Assembly (NCBI RefSeq): GCF_014199335.1
Contig: NZ_JACIJI010000001.1
Coordinates: 930,001 to 994,000 of the forward strand
DNA: 64,000 nt
Source: Stakelama sediminis
GTDB lineage: Bacteria > Pseudomonadota > Alphaproteobacteria > Sphingomonadales > Sphingomonadaceae
Direction: 5' to 3'
The translations under genes and the position numbers were made by a program. How positions within the stretch are numbered: the first letter of the stretch is position 1; each line of letters starts with the position of its first letter. Below the pieces are notes generated by a model. It ran no database searches, was not told the DNA's origin, and saw only the letters and a list, made by a program, of their open reading frames with translations. This document shows, in pieces, positions 36,379 through 45,535 of the stretch.

Positions 36379-36987
36379 ATGTTTACTGGAATCATCACCG
36401 ATATCGGCACGATCGATGCCGTCGAGCCGCAGGGCGACCTGCGTGTCCGCATCGCCTGCGGCTATGACACCACCACCATCGACATGGGCGCGTCGATTGC
36501 GTGTTCCGGCGTCTGCCTGACCGTGGTGGGCAAGGGCGCGGGCTGGTTCGCCGTCGATGTTTCGGGCGAAACCGTATCGCGCACCGCACAAGGCATGTGG
36601 GAGGCGGGGCGACGCCTCAACCTCGAACGCGCATTGAAGATCGGCGACGAACTGGGCGGGCATATCGTCACCGGCCATGTCGACGGCATCGGCACCGTCG
36701 TCTCGGTGACGGAAGAAGGCGGATCGCACCGCGTCGTCATCGCCGCCGGGCCGGAAATCGCGCCCTATCTCGCCGCCAAGGGATCGGTGACGGTCGATGG
36801 CGTATCGCTGACCGTCAATCATGTTGAAGATGTCGCCGACGGCACCCATTTCGGCCTGAACATCATCCCGCATACCGCCGCCGTGACGACATTCGCCACG
36901 CTGGCACCGGGGCAGGCCGTCAATCTGGAGATCGACGTGCTCGCCCGTTATCTGCAACGCATGGAGCACTATCGTGCAAAAGCCTGA
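36379..36987 (+). CDS. ribE: Riboflavin synthase alpha chain
   Basis: The 202-aa enzyme dismutates two lumazines to riboflavin. Its two homologous barrels are visible: MFTGIITDIGTID at the start, ACSGVCLTVVGKGAGWFAVD near residues 40-59, then GGHIVTGHVDGIGTVVSV near 93-110 and VDGVSLTVNHV near 140-150. It begins two bases after ribD ends and overlaps the next gene by 14 bases, consistent with one riboflavin operon. Confidence 0.95.
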   Translation: MFTGIITDIGTIDAVEPQGDLRVRIACGYDTTTIDMGASIACSGVCLTVVGKGAGWFAVDVSGETVSRTAQGMWEAGRRLNLERALKIGDELGGHIVTGHVDGIGTVVSVTEEGGSHRVVIAAGPEIAPYLAAKGSVTVDGVSLTVNHVEDVADGTHFGLNIIPHTAAVTTFATLAPGQAVNLEIDVLARYLQRMEHYRAKA

Positions 36988-38101
36988 ACTGGCGCGGCTG
37001 CGCCACGGGTTCCTGTCCAGCCCGGAAGAAATCATCGACGAAGCGCGCAACGGCCGGATGTTCATTCTGGTCGATGACGAAGATCGGGAAAATGAGGGCG
37101 ATCTGGTGATTCCCGCCCAGATGGCGACGCCCGATGCGATCAACTTCATGGCGAAATATGGTCGCGGCCTGATCTGCCTTGCCATGACGAAGAGCCGAGT
37201 GGACGCACTCGGCCTTGACCTGATGAGCCGCCACAACGGCACCCGGCACGAAACCGCCTTCACCGTCTCGATCGAGGCGAAGGACGGCGTGACCACCGGC
37301 ATTTCCGCCGCTGATCGCGCGCGCACGGTCGCCGTTGCCATCGACGCGGCCAAGGACAACGAAGATATCGTTACCCCCGGCCATGTCTTCCCGCTTGTCG
37401 CACGCGAAGGCGGCGTGCTGGTGCGTGCCGGCCATACCGAGGCTGCCGTCGATGTCGCCCGTCTGGCGGGCCTCAATCCGTCCGGCGTGATCTGTGAGAT
37501 CATGAAGGATGACGGGACGATGGCGCGCATGGACGATCTCGTCACCTTCGCGCAGTATCATAATCTGAAAATCGGCACGATCCGCGACCTGATCGCCTAT
37601 CGCCGTCGCTACGACCATCTGGTCGAACAGCGGGCCGAGGTGCGCTTCGAAAGCGAATGGGGCGGCGACTGGCGCGCCATCACCTTCTGGAACACCGCTA
37701 CCGGCACCGAACAGATCGCGCTGGTGAAGGGCAGGGTCGATCCCACGAAGCCGACCCTGGTGCGCATGCACGCCCTTTCCCCCTTCACCGACATTTTCGG
37801 GGAAGGCGGTCCGCGCGGCAGCCTGTTGCGACGTGCGATGGAAATCATCGCAAAGGAAGGCGCCGGTGTCGTCGTTGTCATCAACAAACAGCGCAGCGAT
37901 GCCTTCACCATGGCGGTGCAGGCGCGCGCAGGCGCGCTGAAACCCGGCGACATGGACGAATTACGCGATTATGGCGTTGGCGCGATGATCCTGAACGAGC
38001 TGGGCGTCGAGGAGATGATCCTGCTCACCAACACCCACCACACGCTGATCGGGCTGGACGGCTATGGCCTGTCGATCGTCGGCGAACGACCGATCGACTG
38101 A
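36974..38101 (+). CDS. ribB: DHBP synthase with degenerate GTP cyclohydrolase II-like domain (RibBX type)
   Basis: The 375-aa protein has an intact N-terminal 3,4-dihydroxy-2-butanone 4-phosphate synthase domain: [18 protein letters not shown] near residues 32-49, [20 protein letters not shown] near 87-106 and [19 protein letters not shown] near 138-156. The C-terminal half has the RibA fold pattern ([20 protein letters not shown] at the end) but lacks the three zinc cysteines of GTP cyclohydrolase II: where RibA has ECLTGDALFSLRCDCG this protein has [18 protein letters not shown]. That half is therefore probably not catalytic, and another RibA is expected elsewhere. The start is the GTG at 36974 with GGAG seven bases upstream. 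Confidence 0.9.
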   Translation: MQKPELARLRHGFLSSPEEIIDEARNGRMFILVDDEDRENEGDLVIPAQMATPDAINFMAKYGRGLICLAMTKSRVDALGLDLMSRHNGTRHETAFTVSIEAKDGVTTGISAADRARTVAVAIDAAKDNEDIVTPGHVFPLVAREGGVLVRAGHTEAAVDVARLAGLNPSGVICEIMKDDGTMARMDDLVTFAQYHNLKIGTIRDLIAYRRRYDHLVEQRAEVRFESEWGGDWRAITFWNTATGTEQIALVKGRVDPTKPTLVRMHALSPFTDIFGEGGPRGSLLRRAMEIIAKEGAGVVVVINKQRSDAFTMAVQARAGALKPGDMDELRDYGVGAMILNELGVEEMILLTNTHHTLIGLDGYGLSIVGERPID

Positions 38102-38114
38102 GGAGAATATTCCC

Positions 38115-38540
38115 ATGGCAAAATTCCTGATCGTAGAGGCACGTTTCTACGGCCATCTGAACGACCTGCTGCTGGAAGGCGCACGTGCCGCGCTGGAAGA
38201 AGCCGGGCACGCCCATGAAACGGTCACGGTGCCGGGCGCACTGGAAATCCCCGGCGCGGTCGCCATAGCGGCGGAAACCGGGCGCTATGACGGTTTTGTC
38301 GCGCTGGGCGTGGTGATCCGCGGCGAAACCTATCATTTCGAGATTGTCTCGAACGAAAGCGCACGCGGACTGATGGCGCTGGCCATGGACGGGATCGCCA
38401 TCGGCAACGGCATCCTGACGGTCGAAAACGAAGCGCAGGCGCTGACCCGCGCCAGGCCGGATGAAAAGGACAAGGGCGGCGAAGCGGCAAAGGCTGCCGT
38501 CGCCATGTTCGACCTCACCCAGCGCTGGCCCGGTCAGTAA
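38115..38540 (+). CDS. ribH: 6,7-dimethyl-8-ribityllumazine synthase
   Basis: The 141-aa enzyme joins the RibB and RibD products into lumazine, the substrate of RibE. Typical segments are [20 protein letters not shown] near residues 10-29, [14 protein letters not shown] near 40-53, and the catalytic-histidine segment [18 protein letters not shown] near 66-83. GAGGAG precedes the ATG at 38115. Its position 13 bases after ribB completes a riboflavin operon containing every step except GTP cyclohydrolase II and the phosphatase. Confidence 0.95.
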   Translation: MAKFLIVEARFYGHLNDLLLEGARAALEEAGHAHETVTVPGALEIPGAVAIAAETGRYDGFVALGVVIRGETYHFEIVSNESARGLMALAMDGIAIGNGILTVENEAQALTRARPDEKDKGGEAAKAAVAMFDLTQRWPGQ

Positions 38541-38542
38541 CC

Positions 38543-39094
38543 ATGGCGGAGCCGGTGCTCTTCACGCCCCGGCTGATGCTGCGCCTGCCGCAGGCCGATG
38601 ACCTGGACGCCTGGGCCGACTTCCACGCCGATGCACAAACCATGCAGCATCTGGGCGGCGTCCAGACGCGCAGCGAAGCATGGCGCGGACTGTGTGCGAT
38701 GCGCGGTGCATGGGCCATTCGGGGTTTTGCGATGTTTTCCGTGATCGAACGCGACAGCGGCCGCTGGGTCGGGCGTATCGGCCCCTGGCAACCCGATGGC
38801 TGGCCGGGCACCGAAATCGGCTGGGGCGTCGCACGGGGTTTCGAAGGCACCGGCTATGCCTTTGAAGCGGCAAGCGCGGCGATCGATTTCGCGGTCGACA
38901 TGCTCGGCTGGAACGACATCATCCACGTCATCGCGCCCGACAACCATCGCTCTGCCGTCCTTGCCGCGCGCCTCGGTTCGCAACGGCTGGAACCGACCCG
39001 TCTGCCTGCGCCCTTGCAGGATATGCCCGTCAACAAATGGGGGCAAAGCGCATCGGACTGGCGGGCGAGGCGACAAGTCCGCACGGACACCTGA
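38543..39094 (+). CDS. GNAT acetyltransferase, RimJ/RimL type
   Basis: The 183-aa protein starts with FTPRLMLRLPQADDLDAWAD near residues 6-25, a common opening of RimJ/RimL-like N-acetyltransferases, and has the acetyl-CoA binding half IGWGVARGFEGTGYAFEAAS near 92-111 followed by IIHVIAPDNHRSAVLAARLG. It lies two bases after ribH and overlaps the next start by one base, so it is probably cotranscribed with the riboflavin genes. The acceptor substrate is unknown. Confidence 0.88.
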   Translation: MAEPVLFTPRLMLRLPQADDLDAWADFHADAQTMQHLGGVQTRSEAWRGLCAMRGAWAIRGFAMFSVIERDSGRWVGRIGPWQPDGWPGTEIGWGVARGFEGTGYAFEAASAAIDFAVDMLGWNDIIHVIAPDNHRSAVLAARLGSQRLEPTRLPAPLQDMPVNKWGQSASDWRARRQVRTDT

Positions 39095-39447
39095 TGCGCC
39101 GCGCATTGTTTCACGTCGCGGGCTGGATTGCAGTCGCACTGGGCGTGGTCGGCATCTTCCTGCCGCTGCTGCCGACGGTGCCGTTCATGATCCTTGCCGC
39201 TTATTGCTTCGCGCGCAGCAGCCCCCGACTGGAACGCTGGCTGCTCGACCACCCCCGCTTCGGCCCGCATATCGTCGCATGGCGCGAAAGCGGGTCGATT
39301 TCCCGGCGTGGGAAATGGGCGGCGACAGTGACCTTTGCGATCAGCATCGCCGCCACGCTTTACTGGCTCAAAATGCCGTGGATGCTGTTCCCGCTGGCAG
39401 CAATGTGCGCCAGCGGGATCTGGATCTGGACAAGACCGGAGGCCTGA
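39094..39447 (+). CDS. DUF454 (YbaN-like) membrane protein
   Basis: The 117-aa inner-membrane protein matches YbaN/DUF454: a first hairpin of helices VAGWIAVALGVVGIFLPLLP near residues 8-27, then FARSSPRLERWLLDHPRFGP near 38-57, and two C-terminal helices. Its ATG overlaps the GNAT stop as TGATG. The family has no established function, though YbaN genes often lie near metabolic operons. Confidence 0.85.
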   Translation: MRRALFHVAGWIAVALGVVGIFLPLLPTVPFMILAAYCFARSSPRLERWLLDHPRFGPHIVAWRESGSISRRGKWAATVTFAISIAATLYWLKMPWMLFPLAAMCASGIWIWTRPEA

Positions 39448-39450
39448 ACC

Positions 39451-40542
39451 TCAGGCCGCTTCCACCTCTGCCAGCGTCGGATAATCGACATAGCCTTCCG
39501 GCCCGCGCGCATACCAGGTCGCCATATTCCACTCGTTGAGCGGCGCCCCTTTTTCAAAGCGTACCGGCAGGTCGGGATTGGCGAGGAAAGGACGTCCGAA
39601 CGCAATCGCATCGCACAAACCGGCATCCAGTTCGGCCTGCGCCTGATCGAACCCATAGTCCTGATTAAGCACCAGCGGGCGGTCGAACACCGGCCGGATG
39701 GCAGGCGAAATACGCGGCTGGTCGGTACTGCCGAACGTGCCTTCCGGCCCCGGCTCCCGCAGTTCGAGAAATGCGATTTTCTGCTCCGCCAGCCATTTTG
39801 CCGCGGGCACATAAACGGCCTCTGGATTGCTGTCCTGTACGCCTTGCGTATCCCCATTGGGCGAGAAACGGACGGCGGTACGATCCGCGCCGACTTCGGC
39901 GATCAGCCTTTCCGTCGCCTCTCGCAGCAAACGCGCGCGGTTTTCCGGGCTGCCGCCATAATCGTCATCGCGGAAATTGGCGCCGTCGCGCAGAAACTGG
40001 TCGATCAGATAGCCATTGGCGGCATGCAACTGCACTCCATCGAACCCGGCCCGCTTCGCATTGCGCGCGGCATTCGAATAATCGTCGAGCACCCGCGCAA
40101 TATCATCGGTGGTTGCTGCGCGCGCTTCGGCATAATCCTGCCTGCCCGCATAGGTGTGCGCCTGCCCCGGTGCGGTGGTCGCAGAGGAGGAAAGCGGCGC
40201 TGCCCCGTCCAGAAAGCTGGGATGGACGATGCGGCCCATGTGCCAGAGCTGCGCGACAATGCGTCCACCGGCCTTATGCACCGCGTCGGTCACCGGCTTC
40301 CATGCCTCGGTCTGTTCGTCGGTCCACAATCCCGGCGCATAGGGCCAGCCCAGCCCTTCACGGCTGATGCCCGTGGCTTCGGAGATGATGAGACCCGCGC
40401 CCGCCCGCTGGGCATAATATTCGGCCATGATCGGCGTCGGCACATGGCCTTCGGTCGCACGTCCGCGCGTCAGCGGCGCCATCAGGATACGGTTGGGCGC
40501 GGCAATCGCACCAAGCTGGATAGGATCGAACAGGCTGGGCAT
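39451..40542 (-). CDS. Old-yellow-enzyme alkene reductase (NemA type)
   Basis: The 363-aa FMN protein reduces activated C=C bonds of enals, enones and nitro compounds with NAD(P)H. It has the family start LFDPIQLGAIAAPNRILMAP, the substrate-binding region AQLWHMGRIVHPSF near residues 97-110, FDGVQLHAANGYLIDQFLRD near 173-192 and DDDYGGSPENRARLL near 197-211. GGGAG precedes the ATG. It is convergent with the DUF454 gene and appears monocistronic. Native substrate is unknown. Confidence 0.93.
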   Translation of the reverse strand: MPSLFDPIQLGAIAAPNRILMAPLTRGRATEGHVPTPIMAEYYAQRAGAGLIISEATGISREGLGWPYAPGLWTDEQTEAWKPVTDAVHKAGGRIVAQLWHMGRIVHPSFLDGAAPLSSSATTAPGQAHTYAGRQDYAEARAATTDDIARVLDDYSNAARNAKRAGFDGVQLHAANGYLIDQFLRDGANFRDDDYGGSPENRARLLREATERLIAEVGADRTAVRFSPNGDTQGVQDSNPEAVYVPAAKWLAEQKIAFLELREPGPEGTFGSTDQPRISPAIRPVFDRPLVLNQDYGFDQAQAELDAGLCDAIAFGRPFLANPDLPVRFEKGAPLNEWNMATWYARGPEGYVDYPTLAEVEAA

Positions 40543-40716
40543 GGGCAGGTCTCCCTCAAAACAGTTTCAGATGGAAACCAGATAAGGTGCCGCCCCGATT
40601 CATACGAGTGCGCTGCAACAAGAAAAACTTGGGGCCGGGAAACAGGGGCGATTTCCTGCGACGATGCTTGTGCCTTTGCGCCGGGGCATTAAATCGGTCG
40701 CGAAGGAGATGCACCG

Positions 40717-41385
40717 ATGGCCGCGATTGCCGAAGATGCCACGCTGGACGAAATCCGCGCCGGGCTGGCCCCCGAACTGCCGAAGAACGCCGCATTTGAC
40801 GGCTGGACCGCGAAAGCGGTGACGGCAGCGGCCGACAGTGCGGGCGTCGATCCGGACGTTGCCGCGCTTGCCTTTCCAGACGGTGCGGTCGATCGGATCG
40901 ACGCATGGTTCGCCTATGTCGATGCGGAAATGGCACGCGCGCTGCCGGCCGAAAAGCTCGCGACGATGAAAATCCGCGAACGCATCACCGCCCTGGTCGA
41001 ACAGCGACTCACTACGCTCGCCCCGGAACGCGAAGCACTGCGCCGTGCGCTCGCCATCCTTGCCATGCCGCAGAATATCCCCGCCGCGACCAAACTCGGC
41101 TGGCGGGCGGCGGACAGGATGTGGCGGCTCGCGGGCGACACCGCGACCGATTACAACCACTATACCAAGCGGACGATGCTGGCGGGCATCTATGCCGCGA
41201 CGCTGAGCGTCTTTCTCGACGACGAATCGGAGGATTGGGCCGAAACGCGCGCCTTTCTCGCCCGCCGGATCGACGGCATCATGCGGTTCGAAAAGGCGAA
41301 GGCAAAGCTGACCGGCCGGATGCAGGGCGACCACAAGCTCAGCCTCAGCCGCTTCATCGGGCGGTTGCGCCACCCCGCAATCTGA
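40717..41385 (+). CDS. COQ9-family ubiquinone biosynthesis protein
   Basis: The 222-aa protein resembles COQ9, the lipid-binding partner of the COQ7 hydroxylase in ubiquinone synthesis. Conserved parts are MKIRERITALVEQRLTTLAP near residues 83-102, AADRMWRLAGDTATDYNHYT near 129-148, and KRTMLAGIYAATLSVFLDDE near 149-168. COQ9 occurs in alphaproteobacteria and mitochondria, which supports the taxonomic reading. GGAG lies nine bases before the ATG. Confidence 0.9.
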   Translation: MAAIAEDATLDEIRAGLAPELPKNAAFDGWTAKAVTAAADSAGVDPDVAALAFPDGAVDRIDAWFAYVDAEMARALPAEKLATMKIRERITALVEQRLTTLAPEREALRRALAILAMPQNIPAATKLGWRAADRMWRLAGDTATDYNHYTKRTMLAGIYAATLSVFLDDESEDWAETRAFLARRIDGIMRFEKAKAKLTGRMQGDHKLSLSRFIGRLRHPAI

Positions 41386-41430
41386 TCTGCACGCACCAAA
41401 GGGATATTTCGCTGGCCATTCGATACCGTT

Positions 41431-41449
41431 ATTGATACTTAGTCGCAAT
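41431..41449 (+). promoter_or_regulatory. Fur-box-like dyad at the feoAB start
   Basis: ATTGATACTTAGTCGCAAT is a 19-bp imperfect palindrome with seven of nine positions matched (ATTG..ACT / AGT..CAAT), the size and form of a Fur box, ending at the base before the feoA start codon. Iron-dependent repression is the expected control of feoAB. The assignment to Fur rather than another metalloregulator is inference. Confidence 0.45.
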
Positions 41450-41719
41450 ATGAACGCCCCCCATGCCGTAGATCAGCGAGTCGCCCTGTCGAACATGCCC
41501 CGCCATCAACAGGCGCGGGTGGCCGATGTGCATTGGGATACGCTGTCTCCGCCAGAGGCACGCCGGTTGCGGGAACTGGGACTGGATGAAGGCGTCCGCA
41601 TCGAACTGCTCCATCGCTCGGCCTTTGGCCGCGGCCCGATTGCCTGCCGCATCGGACGCATGACGGTCGCGCTGCGCCGCCATATCGCAGGTGCCATCGA
41701 CGTTATTCCTGCCGCCTGA
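41450..41719 (+). CDS. feoA: FeoA ferrous-iron uptake protein
   Basis: The 89-aa SH3-like protein assists the FeoB transporter. The core PEARRLRELGLDEGVRIELL lies near residues 34-53, followed by IACRIGRMTVALRRHIAGAI, both typical of FeoA. The ATG at 41450 comes directly after a Fur-box-like dyad and has no good ribosome binding site, so a leaderless or unusual start is possible; a TTG at 41432 is the alternative. It ends five bases before feoB. No feoC is seen. Confidence 0.88.
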   Translation: MNAPHAVDQRVALSNMPRHQQARVADVHWDTLSPPEARRLRELGLDEGVRIELLHRSAFGRGPIACRIGRMTVALRRHIAGAIDVIPAA

Positions 41720-41724
41720 ACATC

Positions 41725-43590
41725 ATGAACCCCGCCCCCCTCGTCGCGCTGGTCGGCAACCCGAATGCCGGTAAAAGCGCCCTGTTCAACGCACTGACCG
41801 GCGCGCGGCAAAAAGTGGGCAACTATCCCGGCGTCACGGTGGAGCGGCATTCCGGACGAATGGCGCTGCCCGATGGCCGCCCGGTCGAACTGGTCGACCT
41901 GCCCGGCGCCTACAGCCTCGACCCGTCCAGCCCGGACGAACAGGTGACACGCGACGTCGTGACCGGCACGCAGACGGGCGAGCGCCTGCCCGATGCCATT
42001 GTCGTGGTGGTCGATGCCGCCAATCTCGACAACCATCTGCGCTTCACGCTGCAACTCGTCGCGCTGGGCCTGCCGGTAGTGGTCGCGCTCAACATGATCG
42101 ATCTGGCCGAGCGCGACGGGCTGACACTCGATCCCAATGTCCTTGCGCAGGAACTGGGCGTTCCGGTGCTTCCCACCGTCGCGGTGCGGCGGCGCGGGCT
42201 GGATGCGCTGAAGGAAGCGCTTGCAACCGTGCTGCAACAGGGACCGGCGCATCCGATCCGGCCCAGCGATCATCCGGTTGCGGAGGATATCGTCACGCTG
42301 CAGCGCCGGGCGCGCGCGCTGTCGGAAAAAGCAACCGTCTCCGAAACCGCCGTGCGGCGCTGGACGCATCGCCTGGACGCGGTCGCGCTGCATCCGGTGT
42401 TCGGCACCTTGCTGTTGCTCGCCATCCTGTTCGTGATGTTTCAGGCGGTGTTCGCATGGTCGCAGGCGCCGATCGACTGGATTCAGGGCGGCATGGATGC
42501 GCTGGGTGGTGCGGTATCCGCCGCCCTGCCCCCAGGTTTCATCCGCTCGCTGCTGGTCGACGGGCTGATCGCGGGCGTCGGTGCAGTGGTGGTGTTCCTG
42601 CCGCAGATCCTCATCCTCTTCGCCTTCATCCTGACGCTGGAGGCATCGGGCTATATGGTCCGCGCGGCCTTCCTGATGGACCGGCTGATGGCGAGTGTCG
42701 GGCTTTCCGGCCGCGCCTTCATCCCGCTGCTGTCGTCCTTCGCCTGCGCGGTACCGGGCATCATGGCGACGCGCACCATCGACGATGAAAAGGACCGGCT
42801 GACCACGATCCTGATCGCCCCGCTGATGACCTGTTCGGCGCGCCTGCCGGTTTATTCGATCATGATCGGCGCCTTCATTCCCGCCCGCGACGTGCTGCCC
42901 GGTGTGGGATTGCAGGGGCTGGTGCTGTTTAGCCTTTACGTCGCGGGGATTATCGGTGCGTTTTTCGCCGCGCTGATCCTGCGCAAAACCGTCACCAAGG
43001 GGGCATCATCGGGCTTTCTGATGGAGATGCCCAAATATCAGTGGCCGCATCCGAAGGATTTGCTGCTGGGGCTGTGGCAACGTGCGCTGATCTTCCTGAA
43101 ACGCGCGGGCACGATTATCGCTTCAACGACCATCGTGCTTTGGCTGCTGCTCAGCTTTCCCAAGCCACCGATCGGCAGCACCGTCTCTCCGGTCGATTAT
43201 TCGATTGCGGGCCGGATCGGTCATGGCATCGAAAAGGTCGTCGCCCCCATCGGGTTCAACCGCGATATTTCACTCGCCCTGCTGCCCGCCATGTCGGCGC
43301 GCGAAGTGGCAGTGGCGGCAATCGGCACCGTCTATGCCATCGACAATCCCGATCAGCCTGCGGGTGAACGCAACCTGATCCAGAATCTGCGCACCCACTG
43401 GACGCTGCCCACCGCGCTTGCCTTTCTGATGTGGTTCGTGTTCGCGCCGCAATGTATTTCGACCATCGCGATCACCCGACGAGAGACGAATGGATGGAAA
43501 TGGCCTGCCTTCATGGTTGGCTATTTGTTCGCACTCGCCTACATCGCAGCAGGGGCGACATACTGGATCGCCGTGGCAATCGGTTTGTAG
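41725..43590 (+). CDS. feoB: FeoB ferrous-iron transporter
   Basis: The 621-aa protein imports Fe2+ through the inner membrane. The N-terminal G domain has G1 [14 protein letters not shown] near residues 11-24, G3 [11 protein letters not shown] near 56-66 and G4 ALNMIDLAE near 119-127. The membrane part has the two Gate motifs, with the conserved cysteine segments [20 protein letters not shown] near 333-352 and [17 protein letters not shown] near 368-384. It is on the short side for FeoB, lacking a long C-terminal cytoplasmic extension. With feoA it forms an iron-regulated operon. Confidence 0.95.
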   Translation: MNPAPLVALVGNPNAGKSALFNALTGARQKVGNYPGVTVERHSGRMALPDGRPVELVDLPGAYSLDPSSPDEQVTRDVVTGTQTGERLPDAIVVVVDAANLDNHLRFTLQLVALGLPVVVALNMIDLAERDGLTLDPNVLAQELGVPVLPTVAVRRRGLDALKEALATVLQQGPAHPIRPSDHPVAEDIVTLQRRARALSEKATVSETAVRRWTHRLDAVALHPVFGTLLLLAILFVMFQAVFAWSQAPIDWIQGGMDALGGAVSAALPPGFIRSLLVDGLIAGVGAVVVFLPQILILFAFILTLEASGYMVRAAFLMDRLMASVGLSGRAFIPLLSSFACAVPGIMATRTIDDEKDRLTTILIAPLMTCSARLPVYSIMIGAFIPARDVLPGVGLQGLVLFSLYVAGIIGAFFAALILRKTVTKGASSGFLMEMPKYQWPHPKDLLLGLWQRALIFLKRAGTIIASTTIVLWLLLSFPKPPIGSTVSPVDYSIAGRIGHGIEKVVAPIGFNRDISLALLPAMSAREVAVAAIGTVYAIDNPDQPAGERNLIQNLRTHWTLPTALAFLMWFVFAPQCISTIAITRRETNGWKWPAFMVGYLFALAYIAAGATYWIAVAIGL

Positions 43591-43606
43591 GGATAAGGAG
43601 CGGATC

Positions 43607-44152
43607 ATGGCCGGCAGCGTGAACAAGGTAATTCTGGTCGGCAATCTGGGCCGCGATCCCGAAAGCCGCAGTTTTCAGAACGGCGGCAAGGTGGTCAATC
43701 TGCGCATCGCGACCAGTGAAACGTGGAAGGATCGCAATAGCGGCGAACGCAAGGAAAAGACCGAATGGCATTCGGTCGCGATCTTCAATGAAGGGCTGGC
43801 CAACGTTGCCGAACGCTATCTGCGCAAGGGTTCGAAAGTCTATATCGAGGGCCAGCTTCAGACCCGAAAATGGCAGGATCAGAACGGTCAGGACCGTTAT
43901 TCGACGGAGGTCGTGCTGCAAGGCTTCAACTCGGTACTGACGATGCTCGATTCGCCCGGCGGCGGTCAGGGTCAGGGCGCGGGGCGCAGTAATGACGGCT
44001 GGGGCGCGGGCGGTGACGATTTCGGCGGCGGTTCATCGGGCGGTCGCGGCGGCGGTTTCAATTCAGGCGGCGGTCAGTCGGGCAATGTGCGCTCGGGCGG
44101 CAATGATTTCGGCGGGTTCCCCGACGATCTCGACGACGACGTGCCGTTCTGA
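43607..44152 (+). CDS. ssb: Single-stranded DNA-binding protein
   Basis: The 181-aa protein has the OB fold opening [20 protein letters not shown], then [20 protein letters not shown] near residues 53-72 and [20 protein letters not shown] near 80-99. A glycine-rich linker follows and the chain ends in DDLDDDVPF, the acidic tip that recruits repair and replication partners. AAGGAG lies before the ATG at 43607. It is a standard bacterial SSB. Confidence 0.96.
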   Translation: MAGSVNKVILVGNLGRDPESRSFQNGGKVVNLRIATSETWKDRNSGERKEKTEWHSVAIFNEGLANVAERYLRKGSKVYIEGQLQTRKWQDQNGQDRYSTEVVLQGFNSVLTMLDSPGGGQGQGAGRSNDGWGAGGDDFGGGSSGGRGGGFNSGGGQSGNVRSGGNDFGGFPDDLDDDVPF

Positions 44153-44257
44153 GGCGGAACTCCCCGCGGCGGGGACGCGAGGCAACGGCGGCGAGTTAAC
44201 GGTATTTTGGTTTATATTCCATATCCTTGACCTTCTTCTGACGGAAAGAGTCTTACC

Positions 44258-44662
44258 GTGATTCGACTGCTGTACATCAGCACTGCACGCCAGGCGCATG
44301 CCTCATCTGTGCTGGACCCCATCCTCCGCGCGTCGCGTCGCAACAATGCCGCGGCGGGTGTTTCCGGCCTTTTAGTCGCCGGGGGCAAACGCTTTTTACA
44401 GGTTCTGGAAGGTCCTGAAGCGGCGGTCGAAAAAACCTATCGTCGCATTTCTACCGACCATCGTCACGTTGCCCCCGTGATATTGAGCCGCCGCCACGTC
44501 GCAGAGCGCATCTTCGCCGAGTGGGCGATGGGGTTTCAGGATGCCGGATCGCTTTCCGGCGCGGGCACACCGAATGAAGCCCTTATGGCACTGATCGCAC
44601 CGATCAGCGATCCGAACCTGAAAGCCGATTTCGAAGGATTCGTGCGCCGCCACGCGGCATAG
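44258..44662 (+). CDS. BLUF-domain blue-light photoreceptor, stand-alone
   Basis: The 134-aa protein is a short BLUF sensor that binds FAD. Key residues keep the spacing known from AppA: Tyr6 in LLYIS, Asn30 in RRNNAAAGVSGLL and Gln48 in RFLQVLEG. A C-terminal helical cap of about 40 residues is present but no enzymatic output domain, so signalling is through a partner protein. The start is GTG at 44258 with AAAGAG upstream. It lies between ssb and ung; a functional link to DNA repair is possible but unproven. Confidence 0.9.
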   Translation: MIRLLYISTARQAHASSVLDPILRASRRNNAAAGVSGLLVAGGKRFLQVLEGPEAAVEKTYRRISTDHRHVAPVILSRRHVAERIFAEWAMGFQDAGSLSGAGTPNEALMALIAPISDPNLKADFEGFVRRHAA

Positions 44663-44696
44663 CTATGCGCCGGGTTCTCCGACATCGGCACTGACC

Positions 44697-45416
44697 TCAG
44701 GTGGGCTGTTCGACCGGTGGCAGTGCCCAGTCGATCACTCCCCTGCCCGCCTGTTCCAGAAACGCGTTGCACTTCGAAAAATGGCGGCAGCCCAGAAAGC
44801 CGGTATGCGCCGATAGCGGGGAGGGGTGCGGCGCCTTCAGCACCAGGTGCCGTCCGCCCTTTTCCACCGACGGGATGAACGCCGCCTTGCGCTGGGCATA
44901 GCTGCCCCACAGCATGAACACGACCGGCTCTTCCTTTGTCGCAACTTCGCGGATCACCGCATCGGTGAACTTCTCCCACCCCTTTTCGCGGTGCGAGGCG
45001 GCGCGGCCCATTTCGACGGTCAGCACCGAATTGAGCAGCAATACCCCCTGCTTCGCCCAATGTTCCAGAAAGCCGTGGCGCGGCGGCGCGATGCCCAGAT
45101 CGGCATTCAGTTCCTTGTAGATATTGACGAGGCTGGGCGGCGTGCGCACGCCCGGACGTACCGAAAAGCACAGGCCATGCGCCTGTCCCGCGCCGTGATA
45201 GGGATCCTGTCCCAATATCACCACGCGCACCTCCTCCAGCGGTGTCAGGTCGAGCGCACGAAACCACTCACTCCCGGCCGGAAAGACCGCCTTGCCCGCG
45301 GCTTTTTCCGCGACCAGAAACTGTTTGAGCGCCGCCATATAGGGACTGTCGAATTCCCCGCGAAGCGGGTTCAGCCAGCTTGAATGCAGTTTCACGCCCT
45401 GTACGGCCTCGGTCAT
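44697..45416 (-). CDS. ung: Uracil-DNA glycosylase
   Basis: The 239-aa family 1 enzyme removes uracil from DNA. It has the water-activating motif [20 protein letters not shown] near residues 64-83, the uracil-binding [10 protein letters not shown] near 126-135, and the DNA-intercalating loop [14 protein letters not shown] near 196-209. I chose the ATG at 45416 because GGAGG stands six bases before it; the ATG two codons upstream is too close to that site. It is convergent with the BLUF gene. Confidence 0.95.
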   Translation of the reverse strand: MTEAVQGVKLHSSWLNPLRGEFDSPYMAALKQFLVAEKAAGKAVFPAGSEWFRALDLTPLEEVRVVILGQDPYHGAGQAHGLCFSVRPGVRTPPSLVNIYKELNADLGIAPPRHGFLEHWAKQGVLLLNSVLTVEMGRAASHREKGWEKFTDAVIREVATKEEPVVFMLWGSYAQRKAAFIPSVEKGGRHLVLKAPHPSPLSAHTGFLGCRHFSKCNAFLEQAGRGVIDWALPPVEQPT

Positions 45417-45535
45417 ATCCATCCTCCGTTCGCTCCCCTGTGCGATATCAGCCGACAACAGGTCAGTCATCACGCAAGCCTTGCCTGCCGGATGGGACGC
45501 GCGGCATATTGTGCAAACAGGGAGACCCTAATTTC

